Assembly (NCBI RefSeq): GCF_002300555.2
Contig: NZ_NTHN02000019.1
Coordinates: 1 to 64,000, forward strand
Source of the DNA: Alloyangia mangrovi
Lineage (GTDB): Bacteria; Pseudomonadota; Alphaproteobacteria; Rhodobacterales; Rhodobacteraceae
Direction of reading: 5' to 3'
DNA length: 64,000 bases
Shown piece by piece: positions 27,614 to 36,791 of this stretch (positions are counted from its first letter, which is position 1; each line of letters starts with the position of its first letter). The notes under the pieces were generated by a model that was not told where the DNA came from, searched no databases, and saw only the letters and a program-made list of their open reading frames with translations. The position numbers were made by a program, and so were the translations under genes.

Positions 27614-28852
27614 TCAGTTCGGAATGAGCGTGATGGGCAGGCGGTCGAGTGCCCGGATGGCATTGCCTGGGCGCCAGACCGGATCGCCCGCCGGCTCGAT
27701 GCGGTCGACCCTCTCGATCAGCGCGCCAAGCACCGCCTCGAGCTCGCCGCGCGCGATGTTCTGACCGACGCAGCCGTGGATCCCCGCGCCGAAGGCGACA
27801 TGGCCGATGGGCTTGCGGTCGATGCGGAACACCTCGGGATCGCCCCATTTGGCGGGGTCCATATTGGCGGCGGCGAGCACGCAGATCACCTTGGTGCCCT
27901 CCTCGACAGAGAAGCCCGCGATCTCGGTCGCGCGGCCTGCGGTGCGGCCGAAGGTGTGCACCGGCGAGGTGTAGCGCAGCACCTCCTCGAAGGCCGGGCG
28001 GATCAGCGAGGGGTCGCGCTTCAGCGCCTGCCACTGTTCCGGGTTCTGTGACAGGCACCAGAGCGCGTTGCCGATGCCGGTCACCGTGGTGTCGACCCCC
28101 GCCGACAGGAAGGAGCGCACCAGCATCCCCGCCTCGGCCTCGGTCAGCGTGCCGTCATCCGCCGAGGCGTAGACCATCGCGCCGAGCCCGTCGCCGGTCA
28201 GCCGGTCGCGGGTGCAGGCGGCGTTGATCCAGGGCACGATCTCTCCGGCGTGGCTCATCGCCTCGCGGCGCAGGGCGTTGTCGGGGCCGACGGCGTTGAA
28301 CACCATGGCGCCGTAGTCGACGAGGTGGCGCGGATTGACGTCCTTCATGCCGACCGCTTTCGGAAAGACGGTGGTGGGGAAGGCCTCGGCCAGATCGGTG
28401 ACCGCCTCGATGGTGCCCTTCGCGAGGAGCTGGTCGACCAGTTGCTCGGCGGTATCGCGGAAAAGATCGGCAAAGCCCTTCACCACCTTGGGCGAGAGCG
28501 CGCGGGACATGACCTTGCGGGTGCGGGTGTGGTCGGGTTGGTCGACCTCGAGGATGATCGACGGTGGCCGCCACGGATCCTCGAGCTTGAAATCGTTCAG
28601 GCCGACGCCGTGCGACGAGAGGAAATTCTCGTGGTCACTGAACACCTGACGGGTGGTCTCGTAGCGCCCCACGGCGAGCACGCTGTAGCGCGGAATGTAG
28701 ACCACCTCGCCCAGCTCGCGCAGCCGGGTGTAGTAGGCCGACGGGTTGCGCAACAGCTCCGCATCATAAGGATCGATGTCCCAGACCGGGATACCGGCGG
28801 CGGGGGTGATGGGCTTGTGCCCTTCGATCAGGGTCATGGTGGAAAGCGTCAT
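27614..28852 (-). CDS. Cytochrome P450, CYP199A-like aromatic acid O-demethylase/hydroxylase
   Basis: 412-residue soluble bacterial P450. Visible: I-helix SAGVDTTVTG, K-helix EEVLRYTSPVH (ExxR) and the heme loop FGAGIHGCVGQ with axial Cys361. Long stretches recall CYP199A2/A4 (para-methoxybenzoate demethylase), e.g. SSHGVGLNDFK, PWRPPSIILE, HTRTRKVMSRALSP and VFNAVGP. CYP199A enzymes oxidise para-substituted benzoates such as 4-methoxybenzoate and veratrate. The dedicated ferredoxin and reductase follow, and an ABC importer precedes it in the same operon, so uptake and demethylation are coupled. The product could feed the gal locus. Subfamily is by recall of motifs, not alignment. Confidence 0.88.
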   Translation of the reverse strand: MTLSTMTLIEGHKPITPAAGIPVWDIDPYDAELLRNPSAYYTRLRELGEVVYIPRYSVLAVGRYETTRQVFSDHENFLSSHGVGLNDFKLEDPWRPPSIILEVDQPDHTRTRKVMSRALSPKVVKGFADLFRDTAEQLVDQLLAKGTIEAVTDLAEAFPTTVFPKAVGMKDVNPRHLVDYGAMVFNAVGPDNALRREAMSHAGEIVPWINAACTRDRLTGDGLGAMVYASADDGTLTEAEAGMLVRSFLSAGVDTTVTGIGNALWCLSQNPEQWQALKRDPSLIRPAFEEVLRYTSPVHTFGRTAGRATEIAGFSVEEGTKVICVLAAANMDPAKWGDPEVFRIDRKPIGHVAFGAGIHGCVGQNIARGELEAVLGALIERVDRIEPAGDPVWRPGNAIRALDRLPITLIPN

Positions 28853-28867
28853 GGGGATCTCCTCGGA

Positions 28868-29579
28868 TCAGGCGCTCATCGCGACGCCGACGTGGCGGTG
28901 CAGCAGCTCCGCATCCCGTCGCAACGCCGCTGCGGGCCCTTCGTGAACGATTGTGCCGTTGGCCATCAGCACGGCCCGGGTGGCGAAGGCGAGCGCGGCC
29001 TCGGCATGCTGCTCGACCAGCACCACGGCGCGGCTGCCGTCCTTGGCCAGCTCCTCGAAGACCGCCATGAGCTGCTCGCAGATCACCGGGGCGAGCCCCT
29101 CGAGCGGCTCGTCGAGCAGCAGCACATCGGGGCGGGTCATTAGCGTGCGGGCGATCGAGAGCATCTGCTGCTCGCCCCCCGAAAGCTGCGTGCCGCCGTT
29201 TCTGCGCCGCTCCTTGAGGCGCGGGAAGAGCGCGTAGGCCTCTTCGAGCGAGGCATCGCCGCGCAGGCACGACATCAGGTTCTCCTCGACGGTGAGCGAG
29301 GGAAAGATGTCGCGCGTCTGCGGCACCAGCCCGAGCCCGAGCGCGCTGCGCCGGTAGGGGGCCAGCCGGTCAATCTCCCGCCCCCCCGTAATGCAGGCTG
29401 CCGCCGTGCATCCGGGTCAGACCCATGATCGTGCTCAGCAGCGTGGTCTTGCCCGCGCCGTTGCGCCCGATCACCGCCAGCCGCTCGCCCGGCACGATGG
29501 ACAGCGTGATGCCGCGCAGCACATGAGTGGGGCCGTACCCGGCGGTGACGTTCTTCAGCTCCAGAACCTTGTCAGACAT
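28868..29579 (-). pseudogene. livF: LivF-type ABC ATPase, frame broken at a C7 run
   Basis: Second ATPase of a branched-chain-type (HAAT) importer. The N-terminal part has RNGAGKTTLLSTIMG (Walker A); the C-terminal part has LSGGEQQMLSIARTL (signature), VLLLDEPLEGLAPV (Walker B) and VEQHAEAAL. The halves are in different frames, meeting at seven C (29382-29388, G on the coding strand). Removing one base gives LHYGG-REIDRLAPYRR and 236 residues, the usual LivF length. Its start overlaps the livG stop by 8 bp. Probably a sequencing error. Confidence 0.85.
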
Positions 29580-30333
29580 GCGCCCCTCCGAGGTAAAGCT
29601 CGCGCACCTGCGCGTTGGTGGCGATCTCCTGCGGCGTGCCTTCGGTGAGGATGCGCCCCTGCACCAGCACCACGATCGAGCGGGCGACGCGGAACACGAG
29701 ATCCATGTCATGCTCGATCACCAGCACGGCGAGATCCTCGGGCAGCCGTTCGATCGCCTCGATGATCAGATGCGTCTCGCTCGACGGCACGCCGGCTGCG
29801 GGCTCGTCGAGGATCAGCAGCCGCGGCTTCAGTGCGAGGCTGAGCGTCATCTCGACCAGCCGCTGCTGGCCGTAGGCCAGATCGAGCACCGGCCGGTCGG
29901 CGAGCGGGCCGAGGTCGAACTGGTCGATCAGCGCCGCCACCTCGGCCTCGATCGCCGTGCTGCCGCTGGCGCGGCGGAGCATGCGCGCTCCCAGCCCCTC
30001 GCGTTCCAGCACCGGCAGGCGCAGGTTCTCGCGCACCGTGAGGCGCGGGAAGAGCGTGGTGATCTGGAAGGTCTTGGCGATGCCGCGCCTGACCCGCTGC
30101 GCCTCGTCCAGCGCCGCGATGTCCTGCCCGTCGAAACGGATGGTGCCGCTTGTCGGGGCGAGGATGCCGGTGACGAGATTGGCGAAGGTGCTCTTGCCCG
30201 CGCCGTTGGGGCCGATGAGGGCCTTGCGCGCGCCGGGCGGCAGGTCGAAGTCGATGTTCTCGGACACCACCAGCCCGCCGAAGCGCTTGGAGAGACCCCG
30301 GACTTCGAGACCCGACGTTTCAGGACTTTGCAT
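29572..30333 (-). CDS. livG: LivG-type ABC transporter ATP-binding protein
   Basis: First ATPase of the HAAT importer, 253 residues. Walker A GPNGAGKSTFANL (about residue 42), Q-loop FQITTLF (about 89), signature region DLAYGQQRLVEM (about 151, with the LSYG-type variant common in LivG) and Walker B LLILDEPAAGV (about 172). The start overlaps the end of the permease gene by 14 bp and the stop overlaps livF by 8 bp, so the operon is compact. Energises uptake of an aromatic acid or amino acid. Confidence 0.93.
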   Translation of the reverse strand: MQSPETSGLEVRGLSKRFGGLVVSENIDFDLPPGARKALIGPNGAGKSTFANLVTGILAPTSGTIRFDGQDIAALDEAQRVRRGIAKTFQITTLFPRLTVRENLRLPVLEREGLGARMLRRASGSTAIEAEVAALIDQFDLGPLADRPVLDLAYGQQRLVEMTLSLALKPRLLILDEPAAGVPSSETHLIIEAIERLPEDLAVLVIEHDMDLVFRVARSIVVLVQGRILTEGTPQEIATNAQVRELYLGGAHV

Positions 30334-32137
30334 GGCGCTCTCTCCTGTTCAGGCGTTTCAGGGCGGTCGGCACATGCGCGATCCCGGCGGGCAGGAAGAA
30401 GACCACTGCCAGCACCAGCGCACTGATGACGAAAAGCCAGTTGAACGGATCGTTCGCGGCGGCGAGGTGATGCACAGCCATGAAGATCACCGTGCCCAGC
30501 ACCGCGCCGTAGAGCCGCCCCGTACCACCGAGGATCAGCATGATCAGCGCCTCGGCCGAGAGCGAGAAGGAGAAGGTCTCGAGGCTGACGAGCTGGGTGA
30601 TCTGTGCGGTGAGCGCCCCGGCGATCCCGGCAATGCCGCCGCCCAGCGTGTAGGCCGCGAGCCTGCGGCGGTAGACCGCCACGCCGATGGCGACCATGCG
30701 CTCGGGGCTTTCGTGGATGCCGCGCAGCGACAGCCCGAAAGGCGAGCGCCCAATGATCGCGAGCGCGACAAAGACCAGCAGCATGACCGCCAGCGCATAC
30801 CAGTAGCCGGTGATGCCGATGAAATCGAACTCCCAGAGCCCCAGCACCTTGCCGGGCCGGATGCCCCGGAGACCGTCGGCGCCGCCGGTCACCTCGCGGG
30901 CACGGTTGGCGATCTCGGCGCAGATCTGCGCGACCGCGATGGTCAGCATGATCAGCGTGAGTCCCTGCGTGCGCATCAGCACCGCACCCGAGAGCGCCGC
31001 CAGCGCGGCCCCGGCCAGCGCGCCTGCCAGCAGCCCTGCCACCGGATCGGCCCAGACGTGGATCGCGAAGAGCCCCGCCGCATAGGCCCCCGCGCCGTAC
31101 ATGGCGGCCTGCCCCAGGGTGGCAATGCCGGCAAAGCCCAGCACGAGATCGAGTGACAGCACCAGCACGACCATGATGACGATGCGGGTCAGGAAGGCGA
31201 GGTTGTAGGGAAACAGGACATAGGCCGCGACGGCTGCGAGCAGCATCAGCAGCGGCGGAAGGAAACGTACCGCCATGCTCAGGCCCTCCCCATCAGCCGC
31301 GCGGCGCAGCGCCAGAAACAGGATGACGATACCGAAGAAGGTGATCGTCGCCATGTCGGGCACGAGGTAGCGGCTGGCGGTCTCGATCAGGCCGATGGCC
31401 AGCGCCGCAACGAAGGAGCCGAGGATCGAGCCGAGCCCGCCGATGGCCACGACGATCAGGAAGAGCACCATGTAGCGCAGCGGGTAATAGGCATCGATGG
31501 GCAGCAGTTCCGCCCCGAGGATGCCGCCAAGCGCCGCCAGTCCCGCGCCGAGCGCGAAGGTCAGCATGTAGATGCGCCCGGTATCGATGCCGAGCGCCGA
31601 TGCGGTGTCGCGGTTGTCCACCGCAGCGCGCAGGCGGATTCCGAAGCGGGTACGGTCGAGCAGCGCCCAGAGGCCGAGGATCACCAGCGCCCCCACCGCG
31701 ATCACCGCCGCGCGGTGCGCGGTCAGCTGGCGGAAGCCGAGATCGACCGAGCGGCTCAGCGGCTCGGGGAGCGGGATTGAGAGCAGCGACGAGCCGAGCA
31801 GCAGGTTCACCGTGGCGATCATCAGGAAGGTGAGGCCGATGGTGGCCAGCACCTGCTGCAGCTCGCCGAAGCCGTAGATGCGCCGGTAGACCAGGCGCTC
31901 GAGCGGCATGGCAATGAGAATGGTCCCGGCGACCGCGAGCAGGAGCGCAAGGCCGAAGGGCAGGCCCAGCCCGGCGCCCAGCCAATGCGCCAGCGCGCCG
32001 CCGATCAGGGCGAAACCGCCATGCGCGAGGTTCACCACCCGCATCAGCCCCATGGTGACCGACAGGCCGACGGCGATCATGAAGAGGATCATGCCGTAGG
32101 CAATGCCGTCGACCGCGATATTGAGAAGTAGGTTCAT
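30320..32137 (-). CDS. LivH-LivM permease (fused as read; possibly two genes joined by an indel)
   Basis: 605-residue membrane protein. The first ~287 residues are LivH-like (MRVVNLAHGGFALIGG near the start; AIGGLGSILGSF near residue 232). The remainder is LivM-like (GFAGIATLGQAAMYGAGAYAAG, then GGADGLRGI and the TLGGGIAGIAGAL block). LivH and LivM are normally separate subunits. At the junction another frame reads RLMGRA, then TGA (31281-31279), then GC and the ATG of livM at 31276, exactly a normal livH end and livM start. The fusion may therefore come from a one-base indel near 31285-31310. Either way both permease halves are complete. Confidence 0.88.
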   Translation of the reverse strand: MNLLLNIAVDGIAYGMILFMIAVGLSVTMGLMRVVNLAHGGFALIGGALAHWLGAGLGLPFGLALLLAVAGTILIAMPLERLVYRRIYGFGELQQVLATIGLTFLMIATVNLLLGSSLLSIPLPEPLSRSVDLGFRQLTAHRAAVIAVGALVILGLWALLDRTRFGIRLRAAVDNRDTASALGIDTGRIYMLTFALGAGLAALGGILGAELLPIDAYYPLRYMVLFLIVVAIGGLGSILGSFVAALAIGLIETASRYLVPDMATITFFGIVILFLALRRAADGEGLSMAVRFLPPLLMLLAAVAAYVLFPYNLAFLTRIVIMVVLVLSLDLVLGFAGIATLGQAAMYGAGAYAAGLFAIHVWADPVAGLLAGALAGAALAALSGAVLMRTQGLTLIMLTIAVAQICAEIANRAREVTGGADGLRGIRPGKVLGLWEFDFIGITGYWYALAVMLLVFVALAIIGRSPFGLSLRGIHESPERMVAIGVAVYRRRLAAYTLGGGIAGIAGALTAQITQLVSLETFSFSLSAEALIMLILGGTGRLYGAVLGTVIFMAVHHLAAANDPFNWLFVISALVLAVVFFLPAGIAHVPTALKRLNRRERHAKS

Positions 32138-32158
32138 GGTGTGTCCCGTGGTTCGGTG

Positions 32159-32186
32159 GGAGGGGCCAGCGCAGGCCGGCCCCTCC
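32159..32186 (-). terminator. Hairpin between receptor and permease genes
   Basis: GGAGGGGCC and GGCCCCTCC form a 9-bp perfect stem with a 10-nt loop in the 66-bp gap between the binding-protein stop (32204) and the permease start (32137). No T tract, so an attenuating or stabilising hairpin is likely. Confidence 0.6.
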
Positions 32187-32203
32187 TGCCAGTCACTGGT
32201 CCG

Positions 32204-33370
32204 TCACTCGGTCCAGCCGAGGTCGCCGACGGTGGCGATCACGCCGGTCTCGACGTTCTCCAGCAAGCCGCTCTCGGCGTTGCGCGCCACCTCGCGGATG
32301 TAGACGTTCTGGATGACCGTGCGGGTCTCCGGGTCCATCACGAGCGGGCCGCGCGGGCTTTCCCACTTGAGGCCGAGCGCCGCCTCGACCGCCGCCGGGC
32401 CGTCCGAGCCCGCCGCCGCCACCATCTCGTAGATCAGGTGCACGCCGTCATAGGCCCCGACCGACGCCCAGTTGGCCACCGCATCGGGATGCAGCTCGGT
32501 CAGGGCGGCGAGGAAGGCGCGGTTCTCGTCGCTGTCATGCGCGGGCGAGTAGTGGTAGGCGGTCTGCAGACCCACCGCCATGTCGCCGAGCCCCTGCAGG
32601 TTGGTCTCCTCGGTCTCCGCGGTGCCGAGGAAGGTGATCCCCGCCTCCCGCAGCCCGTTCTCGTTGTAGGTCTTGGTATAGGAGAAGGTGGGCGGACCGC
32701 CCGGCAGGAAGGTGAAGACCGCATCCGGCGCCTCGTCCTTCACGCGCTGCAGGATCGGGGTGAAATCGGTGGTCGAGAGCGGCATGCGGATGCTGTCCGT
32801 CACGGTGCCGCCCTTGGCCTCGAAGGCCCGCTTGAACGAGGTCTCGGCGTCGATGCCGGGGCCGTAGTCGCTGACCGTGGTGACCACGGTGCGAATGCCC
32901 TGCTCATAGGCCCATTCCGCCGCAGGAACCGAGACCTGCGGCAGCGTGTAGCTGGTGCGCAGGTAGAATGGGCTTTCCTTGTTGATGGCCGAGGTCGCGG
33001 CGTTGAAGATCACCGTCGGCGTCTCCGACTGGGTGATCACCGGGCCCACCGCCAGCGCGTTCGGGGTGAAGGTGAAGCCCGCGAGATAGTCGACCCGGTC
33101 GCGGATCAGCAGCTCCTGCGCCAGCGCGCGCGACTGGTCCGGGTTCACCCCGCCCACGTCCTTGTAGATGAAGCTGATCTCGTGCTCGCCAGCGGCCGTA
33201 CCGTGCTGCGACTGGTAGGCCTCGACCGCCTGCTGGTACTGGATGCCATACTGGGCGAAGGGACCGGAGAAGGGCGCGATAACGCCCACCTTGATCTCAT
33301 CCGCCGAGGCGCTGGCCGCACCGAGGGCGCAGACCGCCGCGACGGCAGTCAGGATCTTGCGTTCTGTCAT
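32204..33370 (-). CDS. Branched-chain-type ABC transporter substrate-binding protein
   Basis: Periplasmic receptor (LivK/HAAT, Peripla_BP_6), 388 residues, with a Sec signal ending at SASA-DE (about residue 23). The mature N-terminus reads IKVGVIAPFSGPFAQYG, the family opening. ABC receptors of this class next to P450 or aromatic genes often bind benzoates or phenylpropanoids; that ligand is inferred from the CYP199A-like gene in the operon. First gene of the operon 33370-25588, and it is preceded by palindromic operators. Confidence 0.9.
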   Translation of the reverse strand: MTERKILTAVAAVCALGAASASADEIKVGVIAPFSGPFAQYGIQYQQAVEAYQSQHGTAAGEHEISFIYKDVGGVNPDQSRALAQELLIRDRVDYLAGFTFTPNALAVGPVITQSETPTVIFNAATSAINKESPFYLRTSYTLPQVSVPAAEWAYEQGIRTVVTTVSDYGPGIDAETSFKRAFEAKGGTVTDSIRMPLSTTDFTPILQRVKDEAPDAVFTFLPGGPPTFSYTKTYNENGLREAGITFLGTAETEETNLQGLGDMAVGLQTAYHYSPAHDSDENRAFLAALTELHPDAVANWASVGAYDGVHLIYEMVAAAGSDGPAAVEAALGLKWESPRGPLVMDPETRTVIQNVYIREVARNAESGLLENVETGVIATVGDLGWTE

Positions 33371-33604
33371 GGTTTCCTCCCGTTGGAGCGACCCGATGCG
33401 GGCCGCCTCTGTCGCCTCTCCTCCAGAGGCGGGTTTCCTTGCCCGGCGGCGACACCCGCCGCCGAACGCGATGGCGCGCGAGGTCAGTGGTCGACGACGC
33501 TGCGCCGGACGCAGCAGAGGATCGATCGCAGGCCCACGCGCGCCTGCGTCATTCGTCCTGCATCAAGATTGGCCTCCCGGCGCGGCGCTCTCCTCAGCGC
33601 GAGA

Positions 33605-33618
33605 GTTGATTCATCAAC
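33605..33618. promoter_or_regulatory. MarR-type operator candidate 1
   Basis: GTTGAT-TC-ATCAAC is a perfect 6-bp inverted repeat, sharing GTTGA/TCAAC with the next site; centres are 38 bp apart. It lies 235 bp upstream of the receptor gene of an operon that ends with a MarR gene. Confidence 0.6.
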
Positions 33619-33642
33619 TACAAGGCAGGGTGACGCCATCGA

Positions 33643-33656
33643 GTTGATATGTCAAC
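33643..33656. promoter_or_regulatory. MarR-type operator candidate 2
   Basis: GTTGA-TATG-TCAAC is a perfect 5-bp inverted repeat, the same half-site as candidate 1. A duplicated site of this form is typical of MarR autoregulated promoters. Confidence 0.6.
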
Positions 33657-33719
33657 CATGCATATTTTGAGCAAGAAAGGCTCGGCGCACTGCGTAAACG
33701 GAGCGCACCGCGCATGAAA

Positions 33720-33731
33720 TCAAGTCATTGA
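33720..33731. promoter_or_regulatory. Weaker third inverted repeat
   Basis: TCAA-GTCA-TTGA is a 4-bp inverted repeat related to the two stronger sites. It may be an additional weak site or chance in AT-rich DNA. Confidence 0.3.
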
Positions 33732-33805
33732 ATTAACATTGATATGATGTACGAGCGCATCCCAAGACGCTCTCTTCTCGACCCTAAAATCAAGGCCGCT
33801 GTCGC

Positions 33806-35377
33806 TTAGGCCGCCGCGCAGCCGTCCATCGCTTCGGCGATCACTTTCGCCGTCGTGCAACCCATCTCCCATGCGTTCACCAAGCCCTGCACAAAAGGGT
33901 GCCGCCGCAGCAGAACCGGCAGCGCGAGACAGTGAATACGGCCCGAGGTCGCTGCGCCAAGCGGCAGGACAAAATCCTCGAAGCGCAGCGGACGGGCAAG
34001 AATGTCGTCGCGCGCGAGCGACGGGAACCCGAGGTCCGAGAACTTCATCGCGGGCTGGCCGCGCGCGTCGATGATGATCTCGACCTCGGTCTCGACGTCA
34101 TCGCCGGTCACGCGGTACCCGGTCCGCCGCTCGGACATCCGGCTGTCCTCGCCGAGGCGAAGCACCTCGAGCACCCCCGCCTCGCGCAGTGCCAGCAGGC
34201 GCCTGACCGAGAAATGCGGAACGCAGGCATAGCAATCGGTGAAGACCGGCTTCAGGGTGGCATGAAACGCCTCGACCTCGGATTCGGAGAGCTGCGGAAT
34301 AAGCTCCTCGAAAAGCTCGTGCGCCCTGAGCAGCGCACTGCGCCAGGGGGTCGGGCGCTGCTCCGCCAAGGTTTCCTCGGCCAGCGCGAGATTTTCGCGC
34401 GCCCAGTCGAATGGGTCGGCCGCAAGACGTTCCGCGAAATAGGCGGTCCTGAACACGTCCCGCCCTATGACGCTGCCCCCGAGGCGGGTCAGCCAGTCTC
34501 CGTCCGCCTCTTCGAGATCGGCGAGGAATGCCCGGTAGGCCCGGTCGAGCAGCGGTCCTTCCCCTGCCGCGCAGGCGGCCAGCCGGGGCAGCTCCGGCAA
34601 GGGCAGCTGGTACCAGTAGTCCGCCTCCGGAAGCAGGCCCTTGCGGGACATCAGGCTAATCAGGAAATCATCCTGCCCCTCATCCGGCTGGTAGACCAGA
34701 TCTCCGCCGACTTCGAGAAAGCGCCCGCGCGCGGACGCGACGGTCACTGCGACGTCAATTGCCGACAGCGAGCTGCCCAGCACGCCGATCCTGCGCTGCG
34801 GCAGCCGCGCCAGCTTCTCTGCCGGCCATGCCGACTGAAGCCGGGCCCCGCCCTCGGAGACCGAGTCGGGCCAACGATGGCCGGTGGCGAGCACCACGTC
34901 CGCATAGTCCGCCTTCGACGTGCCGGCGGGACTGCGCCAGATGACCTCGATCCCCTGCAGGCGCGGGCGAATGTCTTCGACCGTGTGGCGCAGGTGCAGC
35001 TCGATCCGGTGCCCTGCACGACGGCCGCGGGCGATCAGCTCGGCCATCTGCGCCGTGAAATAGGCCCCGAGCGCGAGGCGCGGATAGAAGGCGTCCTCGC
35101 CGATCTCCGCGTCGCGAAGGCCGAGCCGCGCGAGATCGGAGCGATCGAGACCGAGCAGCCAGTCGTTGAGCGACACGACCACCGGCGGCAGTTCCCGGCT
35201 CGCGATATTGGAGAGCATGGACGGCGTGTTCATCTCGGCGCTGTAGGGCATGCCGGGGCCCGCGGCGGGGCCCTTCTCGAAAATGTCGAGATGCAGGCGC
35301 GACGGGGTCTCTTTCAGGAGCGCGGCGAGCGTATACACGCCGGTCGGACCCGCGCCGATGATCGCAACCCGGTGCAT
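33806..35377 (-). CDS. FAD/NAD(P)-binding oxidoreductase (NAD_binding_9 type) beside the type III PKS
   Basis: About 523 residues. The protein opens with the dinucleotide motif VAIIGAGPTGVYTLAALL, then FEKGPAAGPGMPYS and NTPSMLSNIASRELP, features of the FAD-NAD(P)-binding family PF13454 that includes HpyO-like and ornithine-monooxygenase-like flavoproteins. A second nucleotide motif, IGVLGSSLSAIDVAV, is near residue 205. The start at 35377 puts the FAD motif at the N-terminus; in-frame starts at 35467 and 35500 would add a proline- and arginine-rich leader. Divergent from the type III polyketide synthase, so it may tailor its product. Reaction unknown. Confidence 0.72.
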   Translation of the reverse strand: MHRVAIIGAGPTGVYTLAALLKETPSRLHLDIFEKGPAAGPGMPYSAEMNTPSMLSNIASRELPPVVVSLNDWLLGLDRSDLARLGLRDAEIGEDAFYPRLALGAYFTAQMAELIARGRRAGHRIELHLRHTVEDIRPRLQGIEVIWRSPAGTSKADYADVVLATGHRWPDSVSEGGARLQSAWPAEKLARLPQRRIGVLGSSLSAIDVAVTVASARGRFLEVGGDLVYQPDEGQDDFLISLMSRKGLLPEADYWYQLPLPELPRLAACAAGEGPLLDRAYRAFLADLEEADGDWLTRLGGSVIGRDVFRTAYFAERLAADPFDWARENLALAEETLAEQRPTPWRSALLRAHELFEELIPQLSESEVEAFHATLKPVFTDCYACVPHFSVRRLLALREAGVLEVLRLGEDSRMSERRTGYRVTGDDVETEVEIIIDARGQPAMKFSDLGFPSLARDDILARPLRFEDFVLPLGAATSGRIHCLALPVLLRRHPFVQGLVNAWEMGCTTAKVIAEAMDGCAAA

Positions 35378-35726
35378 CGCGGCGGGGCGATCCCCTTCGC
35401 TCCGGGTCGACTTGCATACAGGCCTGTTGCCGCGGGCCGTGGGACGGAGGGGGGTCTCGAAAGCCATGTGCAATCTTTGCTTGCTGGAGGGGGGAACCAT
35501 CGTCCGTTAAGGCGAACTCGGAAGCGCGCGCGGAGTTCCGGTGGCCCGGGCATTTCGCGGATCGGCTATCGGATTGATCCAGGTGTCAGCACTGACTCGG
35601 GCATACGGGGCACCTTGCCGTATCGCACGGAACGGAGCGCCGAATTGCGCGTTGTGCTCGAACGGCTGCGCGGAGGACTGGCGACATGCCCACACCTCGC
35701 AGGCGGCCCTCAGCGAAAGAAGCCGA

Positions 35727-36791
35727 ATGAGCGTCTACCTGCACGGACTTTCGACAGCCCTTCCCGCACATTGTCTGCATCAATCCGAGGTCAGGGCCCG
35801 CGCGGCCGAGATCTTCGAACGCAAGTACCCGGATTTCGACCGCCTGTCCAAAAGCTTCGACACCGCCGGGATCGACACCCGCCACTCGGTCGTCCCGCTC
35901 GAGTGGTTCTCGGAACCGCATGGATGGTCAGATCGCGCCGAGGCCTTCGCCTCGGGGGCAAAGGCGCTTTTCGTGGACGCCGCGCGGGCGGCGCTCCGCG
36001 AGGCCGGATGGCAGAGCGCAGAGGTCGATATCGTCGTCACCGTCTGTTCCACCGGCATCGCGACGCCATCGCTGGAGGCGCAGGCTCTCACCGAGATGGG
36101 CTTTCGCGATAGCGTGCTGCGTGTGCCGATCTTCGGGCTCGGCTGCGCGGGCGGCGTATCCGGGCTGGCGACCGCGGGGCTTTTGGCAGCCGGCCGGCCC
36201 GGAGCGAAGGTGCTGCTGGTCGTGGTCGAGACCTGCTCGCTCGCCTTCCGCGCGGATCGCCTGCAAAAGGCCGACATCATCGCGGCGGTGCTCTTCGGCG
36301 ACGGCGCCGCGGCGGCCTGCCTCTCGGACGACATGCCATTGGACGGGCCAAGCATCCTGCTCGGCGCCGCCCATCAGAAGACATGGCCCGAGACGCTCGG
36401 GATAATGGGGTGGGACGTGGACGAGATCGGGTTCGGGGTGATCTTCGACCGCTCGATTCCGGAGTTCATCGCCCAGGAATTCGGCGCCGCGGCGCAAGAG
36501 GCCGTGCGGGCGACCCGCCTCGGGGATACGCCGATCGCGCGCTACGTCTGCCACCCCGGCGGCGCGAAGGTGGTCGAGGCGCTCGAAGGCGCGCTGCACA
36601 TCGAACAGGGTTCGCTCGACGCCGAGCGCGAGATCTTGCGCCGTGCTGGGAACATGTCCGCCCCGACTGTGCTCTTCGTGCTGAAGGCGGTGCTGGACGC
36701 GGGCCGCACGGGGCAGATGATGGCCTGCGCCCTGGGTCCGGGATTCACCGCCTCCTTCCTTCCGCTCAGCGTCGGCGCAAAGGCGGCGTGA
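35727..36791 (+). CDS. Type III polyketide synthase (chalcone/stilbene synthase-like)
   Basis: 354-residue thiolase-fold ketosynthase. The Cys-His-Asn triad is readable: Cys in GLGCAGGVSG (about residue 147), His in VCHPGGAKVVE (about 276) and Asn in RAGNMSAPTVLF (about 309). The C-terminal GPGFTASF loop is the CHS family mark. Such enzymes extend an acyl-CoA with malonyl-CoA to make alkylpyrones, alkylresorcinols or phloroglucinols. The start at 35727 follows GAAAGAAG. Its stop overlaps the start of an ICMT-family methyltransferase by one base. The starter unit and product cannot be predicted. Confidence 0.9.
   Translation: MSVYLHGLSTALPAHCLHQSEVRARAAEIFERKYPDFDRLSKSFDTAGIDTRHSVVPLEWFSEPHGWSDRAEAFASGAKALFVDAARAALREAGWQSAEVDIVVTVCSTGIATPSLEAQALTEMGFRDSVLRVPIFGLGCAGGVSGLATAGLLAAGRPGAKVLLVVVETCSLAFRADRLQKADIIAAVLFGDGAAAACLSDDMPLDGPSILLGAAHQKTWPETLGIMGWDVDEIGFGVIFDRSIPEFIAQEFGAAAQEAVRATRLGDTPIARYVCHPGGAKVVEALEGALHIEQGSLDAEREILRRAGNMSAPTVLFVLKAVLDAGRTGQMMACALGPGFTASFLPLSVGAKAA

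Larger units (their letters stand above)
33371..33805. other. 435-bp regulatory region upstream of the ABC/P450 operon
   Basis: No gene. The right-hand part (33600-33760) is distinctly AT-richer than its surroundings and contains three inverted repeats, listed separately. It carries the promoter of the minus-strand operon. The gene to the right (stop at 33806) is transcribed toward it. Confidence 0.6.
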
